64,000 bases of DNA from Tilletiaria anomala UBC 951. Taxonomy: Eukaryota; Basidiomycota; Exobasidiomycetes; Georgefischeriales; Tilletiariaceae. Shown in pieces: positions 55,700-64,000 of the stretch (position 1 is its first letter; every line of letters starts with the position of its first letter). The notes beneath the pieces were generated by a model. That model saw nothing but the letters and a program-made list of their open reading frames with translations. It did not search any database and had not been told where the DNA came from. Location: assembly GCF_000711695.1 (NCBI RefSeq), contig NW_013547006.1, forward strand, positions 173,371-237,370. Reading direction: 5' to 3'. Position numbers and translations under genes: made by a program.

Positions 55700-57950
55700 A
55701 TGGTCTCCACTGCCGATCTCATCATCCTCGGCCTCGGAGGGGTGCTCGCCGTGCTCTTTCTCTTCAAGGACTACATCTTCTCGTCGAAGAGTAGCACAGG
55801 GAGCAAGCTCAGTGGTGGCGGCGGGCTGAACGGCAGCGCTGCAAAGGGTAATGACGATGCTGGTAGTGATTTTATCGCAAAGCTAGCTGCTCAGGTGCGT
55901 CCCCTAGTTTCGTGCCACTTTTTTTTAAAGCAGCATGGTTCACATGCTTCTGTTTTGATTGCATTCGCCGCAGAACAAACGGATTGCTATCTTCTACGGA
56001 TCCCAGACAGGTACTGCTGAGGAGTACGCGACAAAGATCGCCAAGGAAGCCAAGGCGCGCTTTGGCACCTCGTCCCTTGTGCTCGACCTGGAGGATTACG
56101 AGTTCGACAAGCTCGACACTCTCCCCGAAGACTGCCTCACTATCTTCGTCATTGCGACCTATGGCGAGGGCGAGCCCACAGATAACGCTGTCAGGTTCTT
56201 TGAATACATCAAGGACGAAAGTGTACAGTTTTCCAATGGCGACCGCCTCGATAACCTCAAGTATGTCGTCTTTGGTCTCGGGAACCGCACCTACGAGCAT
56301 TTCAACGCCGCCGCGCGTCAGCTCGACGAACGTCTATCCCAACTCGGCGCAAAGCGCATCGGCGAGCGCGGAGAAGGCGACGACGATAAGAGCATGGAGG
56401 AGGACTATCTGTCGTGGAAAGATGGCATGTTTAACGCGCTCATCACGGAGATGGGCTTTGAGGAAGGTGGCGGCGGAGACATCGCTGACTTCGTCGTCAA
56501 CGAGGTTGAAGACTTTCAGGAGGGCCGAGTTTACAAGGGAGAGCTCTCGTCGCGTGCGCTGCTCGGCACCAAGGGCATCCACGATGCCAAGAATCCATAT
56601 GCAGCGCCCATTTCAGTCGCCAAGGAGCTCTTTGTCGAAGGTAAAGCCGACCGCTCCTGCGTGCATATGGAGTTCGACATCGACGGCTCTGGTATTTCGT
56701 ACCAACACGGCGACCACCTGGCAGTCTGGGCCTCTAACCCGGAGCTCGAAGTTGACCGCCTGCTCGCCATCCTGGGCCTGCTCCAGAAGCGCGACACTGT
56801 CATCGATGTCGACTCGCTCGATCCAACCCTCGCGAAAGTCCCCTTCCCGACACCAACGACGTACGAAACCGTTTTCCGCCACTACCTTGACATCAGCGCT
56901 AAGGCCGGTCGCCAGACGCTGAACGCCTTTCTCACGTTTGCACCTAGTGAGCGCGCCCGCGGCGAGCTCGAGAAGCTCACAACGGACAAAGCATACTTCC
57001 AGGCGACTGTCTCGGATCGTTGCCTCAAGCTCGGACAGGCGCTCCAGCTGGCCGTAGGCGACGACCTGCAGGGTGACGTCGCGCAGAGCACCGTCTGGGA
57101 GGTGCCATTCGACCGCGTCATCTCTGCCATCCCGCGCCTTGGTCCGCGATTCTACTCGATCAGCAGCAGTCCCAAGATGCACCCCAAGACTGTCCATATC
57201 ACCTCCGTCGTCCTGCGTTATAAGGCTGGCCAGCAGAGCGCGTCCTGGGTGCATGGCCTCGCGACCAACATGATCAGCTCGCTCAAGATGGCCATCAACG
57301 ATGAGACCGCCAAGGGCGAAAGCGACCCGCGCTGGGGGACACCGAAGTACAGTCTCGCTGGCCCGCGCGGCGCGTACAGCAAAGAGGGCAAGCTCCGCAC
57401 ACCGATCCACATCCGCCGCTCCAACTTCCGCCTGCCGACGTCGCCCAAAATCCCCGTCATTATGATCGGCCCGGGCACGGGGGTCGCGCCGTTCCGCTCC
57501 TTTGTCCAGGAGCGCGTCGCGAGCGCCGACAAGGCGCGCGAGAAGAATGGCGATGACGCGCTCGCCGACTGGGGCAACATCTGGCTCTTCTATGGCTGCA
57601 GGCGCTCCGACGAGGACTTCATCTATCGCGACGAGTGGCCCCAGTACGCCGCCAAGCTCGGCGGCAAGTTCCAGATGGAGACGTCGCTGTCCCGCGAGAA
57701 GTTCAAGTCAGACGGGTCCAAGCTGTACGTGCAGGACCTGCTCTGGGAGCGCAGGAAGCAAATCGCTGAGGATATCCTGCAGCGCAAGGCGTACATCTAC
57801 ATTTGCGGAGAGGCAAAGGGCATGGCGCAGGACGTCGAAGCAGTCCTGCAGAAGATTCTCAACGACGCTAAGGGAAGCGACGCAGAGGGGCAAAAAGAGT
57901 ACAGGCTGCTCAAGGAACGGTCGCGCTTGCTGCTGGACGTATGGTCCTAG
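55700..57950 (+). CDS. CPR1: NADPH-cytochrome P450 reductase
   Basis: Two exons: 55700-55894 and 55974-57950 (intron 79 nt, phase 0), giving 723 residues. An N-terminal membrane anchor (residues about 5-23) is followed by a Gly/Ser linker. The FMN domain has IAIFYGSQTGTAEEYA, ATYGEGEPTDNA and FGLGNRTYEHF. The connecting and FAD domain has RFYSISSSP. The NADPH domain has MIGPGTGVAPFRSF, FYGCRRSDEDFIYRDE and YICGEAKGMAQDV. The protein ends in LLDVWS with the Trp that stacks on FAD. It passes electrons from NADPH to ER P450s such as Erg11 and to squalene epoxidase. The reading frame is open upstream of the ATG for some distance, but the anchor begins right at 55700, which decides the start. Strong C/G codon bias suggests high expression. 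The stop lies 76 bp from the convergent TSC1 stop. Confidence 0.97.
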
Positions 57951-58026
57951 TAGCCTGCCACATATCAGCGCTGATTAAACTGCACAGTACACAACAGAGG
58001 CTATTTCAACGTATTTTGATGCTCTG

Positions 58027-61000
58027 CTATTGTGACAGATGGACGTTTGGCACATCCGAATCGTCGGCTGCCTCCGTTGTTGTTCCTTCGCTTTGCCCGT
58101 GCTGTTCCTTGTACCTGATGTAGTCCGCGGCAGCGCGCGCTTCGCCAAGCCTCGCCCGCAGCTCGGAGCATTCGGCCTCGAGCGCCTCATTGCGCTTGAC
58201 GTACTCTTGAATTTGCTTCGACGTTGCTTTCCCAACCAGAGTTGGCGCCGCAGGCAAGCCAGAAGACAATTGTGAATATGATGGGTAGTCGCTCGCGCTG
58301 GCACGTGCATGAGCGCACGCCCGCTGCAGCTGGATGTGTAATTGCTCTGCCCGATCCTCTGCATCTGCCTCCCGTTGTTCTGAATCAGCGACTTGACGAT
58401 CCATGCTTTCGAGGACGAGCTCCATCTCCCTCCATCGACCCAGCATCACCTCCATTTCACGCCTCTGCTCCTCGTACTTCTGAATGTCGCTCTCCCAGTG
58501 CGCCAGCGCCGAGCTGAGCTGTTGGACTTTATTGTGATACTCCTCGACCTTCAAGAGCTTGGGCTCTGCGATCGTAAGGCGAGCTTCAACCTCGAAACGC
58601 GCATTCAGCGCTTCTTGCATCTGGTCATCTTGCGCTTTAATGGTCGCCGTGGCCTCCTCAAGCTGCGCACGCAGATTCTGCATCTCGGCGATCCATGCCT
58701 TTCGCTCATCTCTGAACGATTTGAGTCTCGAGTTCTGCTCGTTCTCCCAATTCAGATGACGTGATTTGATTGTTGCTGCTTCAGTACGTTGCTTCTCGGT
58801 ACGTACTGTCAAGTTGGCGAGCTGTGCGCGCAAAGACCGGACCGTGTAGTACAGATTCTGACGCTCGGCCTCGAGAGCCGTGTCGTTGATGCGCTCACGG
58901 TGAAGCCGGCCGATATGTCGCAGATGCTGCTCTTTGAGGTAGAGCTCAAAGTTGAGCTCATTTCGCATCAGCAGATTCTCGCGCTGCAAGGCCATCAGCT
59001 CCGAGTACACTTCCGCTCGAGCGGGCCGCGACTGTCCAGAAGAGTCGGTGAAGCGTGTAGAGTTGCTCAAAGATGCCACAAGTGAGTGACGGTTCAACGA
59101 TCCGCCGTCACGAGTGGGAGACGACGTGCGAGAAGATCGGCCTCTTGCTACTTCGGGAGGAGGCGCTCGAGACATGCTCCTCCATGAGCCCGTATGGCCA
59201 CGATCGAATCGAGAGCTTGCAAAATCATGTACTGCGGGCGATGCGGGGTCGCTAGCACTGGCGTCCTGAGCGCTACCGGTTTGCACTCCGGCGAGAGTGC
59301 CGAGCACCGTTGAAGCAGCAGCAGGGAACCTGAAGCGGCCTTGCGGCCCTTGGCCAATGGGCGGTGGAATGCCCGACATCATTCCAGCCCGACTTGCAGA
59401 GCCACTCCGGGGACCCACAACGCTCGGTGGGAAGACAACTTCGCTGCTGGCGTCTGGAGCCCATGTGGTACTGCGGCTCATCAAACCGGGAGTTGCAACA
59501 GGAATACCATAGTGCTCAGCTTGCGATACGCGCTGCGAAGTGACAACCTGATCACCTCTGTTGAGCGAAGCGTAGGTCGCAAGGATGTCATCCGCGTTCA
59601 CTGCTGTTCGCGTGGCCACCGAGCTGGTTGGGCGTGGCGCAGACGAAGCTGACCCTGTCGACATGTTGGCTGAGCTGCCCCTTCTATGTGTGGCGAGGGG
59701 CATGGACCCTGGCGTAGGCGCAATCGACATGGCTAAACGCGTTGAACCCAGACTTGGCGTCCTTTCGCCTTCAAGATCCAGTGGGGGAATGATGGGCCGC
59801 TCGAGGAGCTCTTCGCTCGGGTTCAAAGATCCAGCCAAAGACAACGAGTGGTCCAAATTCCGCTCGCCCACGCCGCTGCTAGAGGACTGCATCGGAATCC
59901 CGCCTTGTAAGCTGGGCAAAAGTGCACTGTCATGACTAGGGCTTATCAACATCGCCGGTGTTGCTGGATCGTGCCAGGCGCCAAGGTAGAGGCTGATACA
60001 CTCTGCGGTGATATCTGCAGCTTCGAGACGCATCCATCGCTGCTTGTCTTGCACTTCTTTCTCTGAATTCAGCGTTATGAGAGCCGGGTGCAGGGCATGA
60101 CTGCGGAGGATGGTGCTTGCACGCATCTGGATGGCTCGCTCGTCAATGATGTTCTCCCAATCGCCCTCGAATGGGCTTTCATAGCATGCCTTGCGTAGGT
60201 AGGCAATGGGGGCTCGTAGGAATCGAATGGTGTTGCAGGGAAAGAGTCCGTAGAGGAAGGTGAAGAACTGCATCGGGTCTGGAGGGATGGCTGGACCTTT
60301 GTCAACTGTCGTATCCGAGAGGTCGGGAGAGAAAGGCAATTAGTGGCGCGCTTGCTCGCTAGAACAGAAGGATATGGGCATGCTCACCGACTCGCTGCCA
60401 TTCAATATCTGAGCGAATGTTCAGCCGCTTGGCAAGCCGATTGACCTCGGCAAACCCTTCATCCTTCACATGTCTCTCTGCATCGTGCCCGTCGCCGGCT
60501 TGATGCTCCCATCCGATATCCAGCTTCCTCCAATCCAGAATGCGCGAAAAGATGCTCAGGAAAGTCGGCAAGCCCCCTGCACCGCCATTCGCAATCCAGT
60601 CGGGGATATGTGGCATCATCATTACCAACACTGTGATGCCGAGGGAAACAACAGTCGATGAGGTGTCGAGCTGCAAGGAGAGGAGTATCTGCTTGGGCAG
60701 TGCGGTGCTGGTGATGTGATAGATGTGAATGGAATGCTGCCTCAGAAACGTTGCTAGCAAGACAAGCAGGCATATACGAGCTGGACCCTCGCGAAACGAC
60801 TCTGCCATGTGATGGAAGAATCGCTTGGGTTCAGCGCTTCCGAAAGAGAGTAGGAGGGCCTCCATGTTGCATTTCCAAACGGCTGAAATCTGTGCGTTGA
60901 GTTTGTTGCGAGCGCTCGATGCGTCGACATTGGGTGACAATGGTGCGCGAGACCCATTGCTGTCGCGTTGGTGCAGCCTCGTACAGGAATGGTCTGTTCG

Positions 61001-62023
61001 GATGTGCAAATTGGAAGGCGAGCTTGATGCGGTAGCTGCAGCAACAGCGGTAGCTCTCGTCTGCTCGTCCTCCTCGGCGCCCTCGGCGTCCTTTTGATCG
61101 TCCTCCTCGCGTGACCCATCGAATGCATACATGACCTCGGATGTGTAGAGATCAAAGATTCGATGCGCAAAGCGCTTAAACATGTCCTCCTTGACACCCA
61201 GCGCCTTTGATGACCCTGCGATACCGCTCGAAGAGAAGACAGACGAGGATGCCGTGCTCCCACTTCTGGCGGATCGATGTGATGGAGACTGTGGGACGGT
61301 CGTGGCTGCCATTGTGTAAAGCGCATCGCCGGCCTTGCGTACAGTAGTACCGTGCTCATCCACGGCCGGCCAAACAGCAACAGGCGGGGACTCGTCAACA
61401 TAGGCGGACGACGCTGCGCTGGCCATGGCTCGGAATACGAGGTCCCTTGCTTTTGATGCCGTCATGGAAGTCACAGAGACATTCTTGAGAACGGGGCGAA
61501 GCAACAGGTCCCACCAGTCAGTCACAATGACAGACGGCGTGAGGAGTGGGCCAAGGCGATGAAGTATCTCGACAAGTGCGGCCAGCCGAGGTACACTATC
61601 CTGGTCCATCTCATCGACAAAGATGTCGGTCAAATGTTCATGCACGCGCTGGCTAACTTGCCCCCGCCAAAGTGTAGCAGGTGGTGCTGTTGAGTGGTTG
61701 CCTGGGGTGCCTTCCTTGCCAGAGTCCCGACCCTTGCTGCCATCCTTATCCTTGTCGCTATCAGACCTTCCTCGTGGCGTCTCGGCGGATCCAGACCGGC
61801 CTTCGCTAGGCTGGGTCAGGGACGGATCAGCCAAGAGTGCTGCAATCGCTTCCAGTGCCGGCTGCAGCGATATGCCAGCTTCCGAAAGGAGAGCGGATCG
61901 AATCTTCTGTATCGCATCCTTGCTCGATTTGTCCAGCGTCTTGGGCATCGACACAGCGCTGGACGACGAAGTGGCGGCGGCAAGATGGTCCTTGCCGATG
62001 GCTGAAAAGTGTGATGGTGCCAT
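58027..62023 (-). CDS. TSC1: TSC1 (hamartin), TOR-pathway regulator
   Basis: Two exons: 62023-60388 and 60305-58027 (intron 82 nt, splitting a Val codon), giving 1304 residues. The N-terminal half is helical, as in hamartin, with HSIHIYHITSTALPKQILLSL and MMPHIPDWIANGGAGGLPTFLSIFSRILDW. The exon 2 start gives the family hallmark QFFTFLYGLFPCNTIRFLRAP. A Ser-rich middle follows, then a long coiled coil (about residues 980-1270, e.g. QNLYYTVRSLRAQLANL). With TSC2 (not in the window) it forms a GTPase-activating complex for Rheb and restrains TORC1. The start is the first ATG (62023); the frame is open further upstream without an ATG, so an earlier exon is possible. Confidence 0.9.
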
Positions 62024-62815
62024 GGCGGCGGCAAGCACAGGCAAATCGCTGCGAGTGTATTGCAGGCTTGATTGGCTTGCAGTTGAAACTACCAAATTGC
62101 TCTGACCGGCGATCCTTTGCAAGGACGCCGCCGATACGGGGCGAGCGAGAATCTGGACTGGGCTTGGCTTGGCTCAGTCTTGCGATGAGTCCGCGAAACG
62201 AGTATACCGCGAAGCACTAAATCGGGTCGCCATCAGGCCTGTCGATGCCTTTTAGGTCTGTCGAAGCGATGGGGATCGGTTCTGATAAGGCAGCTGATGC
62301 ACTGATGGATCAGCGTTAGGTGAGTTGAGACCGAGCCGGCGGCGAAGGAGAAGGGTTGTGAAGGCCTCACGACTTTTCAGTCTTATCTGGCTCTTGACTG
62401 TGCCGTGTCACTCTGGCTACTTCGGAGCGAGCCAAGCCTGCGATCGGTGAGCACGATGAGCAGAGACTGCCAACAAATGCCCTGGTGCTCTCACCGATTC
62501 AACGCTCTATTACGGGGTGCATGCGCGATATGGTTTCATGGATACACCGTTGCACCAGTAATCCCCTCGGGCTGCGCAGACTTTTCTCTGGCCCCTGCTG
62601 CGGTCCAGCCGTCGAAATGGGAAATGAGAGAGAACCTAATGCAAAAGGCAGAATACTCTCAGATTCCGATAGCGCGGCTAAACATCAGTACGTAGTCAGT
62701 GGTTGACTGATAGCCCGGCCAATAAACAAAGAGTTGGAGTGGATTACGGAGAATCTGAGTGAGACGCAAGAGTGATCATGACTACACAAGCCCTTGCTTA
62801 TCTGAAGAATTCAAG
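62024..62815. promoter_or_regulatory. TSC1 upstream region
   Basis: Presumed TSC1 promoter and leader. Only short unrelated ORFs are present. Confidence 0.35.
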
Positions 62816-63430
62816 TCAAATGTCCGTCGAGCATCTGCTCGCGACAAAGTATTGCCCTTCGAATGGCAGGCTTTGTACAAGCAATGAGGTTGGGCTCCCC
62901 GAATCTACAAATGCACGGAGATGCTTTAAATAACAAGATGCCGGGACGGGTTGGGCTCCCATGATCGCAAGCTGTATGTGCCCTTTCATAAAGGGCAAGT
63001 CATCGAGCGTGAGTAGCTGCGGCTTGCCTTGCCTGAGTTGGAGGTGAGGGCGGGAAGTGAGATCGGAGGCCTGAGTTGACTTTGAGCGAAAGTCGGTATG
63101 GGTCTCTCGCAGAGCCAGTCGTTGTGCAGCGCGAAGTATTCTCTCCATGAACTCAGGTGGTGCCTGCAGAGGTTGTAGGACGGCGTCAGTTGAGAGCTTG
63201 CATTGGATGGCGTCCCTGTGTTTGCAGCAGAGCCTTGCCATTGCGCTCGATGTGTGTCTGTCAGGGCCTTTGCCTCATCCATCAGAAGAGTCTAGATACC
63301 TTCACACGTCGGCAGCCCTTGCTGCTTCGCACAGCGCACCTACCCTTCATAATCGACATTGAGAAGAGCTGCCTCGATCCAGTCGGCCAAATTCAGAGAT
63401 AGTCGCATTCGATGTTTGGCCTCTTATCTG
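62816..63430 (-). other. Coding-like minus-strand segments, not identified
   Basis: Pieces that look translated on the minus strand are RMRLSLNLADWIEAALL (about 63410-63355), APPEFMERILRAAQRLALRE (about 63175-63110) and QLLTLDDLPFMKGHIQLAIM (about 63025-62960). They have protein-like composition and lie in the same direction as the DUF2256-like remnant next door. I could not find GT-AG joins that connect them in phase, so they may be exons of a decayed gene, the 3' part of the DUF2256 locus, or chance. Confidence 0.3.
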
Positions 63431-63462
63431 CGGACACCCATAGCCATATGGGCATATCAGCT

Positions 63463-63472
63463 CCCCCCCCCC
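63463..63472. repeat. Homopolymer C10 tract
   Basis: Ten consecutive C on the plus strand. Together with the G11 run at 63989-63999 it marks this end as a place where base-count errors are likely. Confidence 0.9.
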
Positions 63473-63483
63473 GGAGCCGCACT

Positions 63484-63788
63484 TCACCGTGCTCTCATCG
63501 TGCTTTCGCAGGCCCACCCGAACACTTGCGCCAGGAGATGCTCAATGCCTTTCTTGCTCTGAGTGAAGAAAAGCGAGGCCTTGATCCTTTTCTGTTTCCG
63601 GCACACATCACTGCAGTACTTGATCTCATCCCAATTGCGGAGCCAATGTGATCTCGGACGGACGATCGGCCGCATATCATGTAAGGCTTTGGAGAGTTGT
63701 CGCTCAGCTTGAGAGTCGATGGGTGGGTCCCTTGAGCTGCTGCGGCAATGTAATCTTCAAACTTTGGCCTTCCCTTTCCCCTTACCAT
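63484..63788 (-). pseudogene. DUF2256-like zinc-binding protein, decayed
   Basis: The minus strand starts with ATG at 63788 (MVRGKGRPKFEDYIAAAA), typical of a small basic protein, and reads to KPYMICGR. The DUF2256 pattern is C-x2-C-G-R-P, then W, WDEIKYCSDxCR. Here the first Cys is Tyr (TAC for TGC), and after CGR the frame changes by one so that the rest, PIVRPRSHWLRNWDEIKYCSDVCRKQKR, lies in another frame. The C-terminal half of the domain is well preserved, so the damage appears recent. The frame then runs to a stop at 63484. Function of DUF2256 proteins is unknown; the motif suggests zinc binding. It could instead be an intact gene with base-call errors near a contig end. Confidence 0.5.
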
Positions 63789-64000
63789 TCTCAAGAGACG
63801 GGAGATTCCAAACGCAAATGCTCTGACTGGGCTGGTTCTGATTCGCCAGAGAAGACGGACAGAAAGCATTCACACCATGCGGCTTTTCTGCGAGTTTCGG
63901 CGGGCGATTGAACATGGGCTTCCCATATTGAATTTCAGCCTGCTCCGAGGCGAGGCCGACAAAGAATCATGGTCGAGTTCAGATTGGCGGGGGGGGGGGC

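Noticed and set aside
63989-63999. G11 tract at the right edge as a G-quadruplex or telomere-like end
   Set aside because: A single homopolymer with no repeat unit; more likely an assembly or sequencing edge effect, and the C10 run at 63463 shows the same local behaviour.

Overview
The window is nuclear DNA from a basidiomycete fungus, most likely a smut-lineage (Ustilaginomycotina) yeast or mould. The evidence is short GT-AG introns (mostly 55-140 nt, donors GTGAGT/GTAAGT), long low-complexity extensions on regulatory proteins, and a fungal gene set that includes TSC1, a CreA/Mig1 repressor, a Lec1-type PX protein and a LONRF-type RING/LON gene. The lineage call is inference. No tRNA, rRNA, CRISPR array or complete transposon was recognised. 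Exon joins were worked out by hand from splice consensus, reading phase and family motifs.

Layout. 0-12.5 kb: a GH31 glycosidase cut by the left edge (-), a small secreted protein (+), the inositol polyphosphate kinase Kcs1 (-), a doubtful ORF, and ALG14 of the dolichol pathway (-). 14.4-17.4 kb: a LONRF-like RING/LON gene (+) that carries several in-frame stops. 17.8-21 kb: a CreA/Mig1-type zinc-finger repressor (-), followed by about 4 kb without a recognisable gene. 25-36.5 kb is gene-dense: mitochondrial phosphate carrier MIR1 (-) with an 8-nt micro-exon, Lec1-like PX protein (-), TOM20 (+), CCC1/VIT1-type vacuolar iron transporter (-) and DUG1 Cys-Gly dipeptidase (-) with a one-base frameshift. 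37.8-43.9 kb is an accessory block: two secreted double-psi beta-barrel (DPBB) genes, a dead DPBB paralogue between them, and an unexplained run of hairpins at 41.8-42.0 kb. 44-48.3 kb is gene-poor. 48.3-62 kb: an Osh1/2-type oxysterol-binding protein (+), NADPH-cytochrome P450 reductase (+) and TSC1/hamartin (-). The right end holds a decayed DUF2256 zinc-binding gene and coding-like pieces that were not identified.

Function. Most genes are housekeeping functions of mitochondria (MIR1, TOM20), ER/lipid traffic (ALG14, CPR, Osh, Lec1), metal and thiol metabolism (CCC1, DUG1) and nutrient signalling (Kcs1, CreA, TSC1). They are not an operon-like pathway. The accessory interest lies in the secreted-protein genes, the DPBB cluster, the hairpin array and an unusually high number of broken reading frames for 64 kb.
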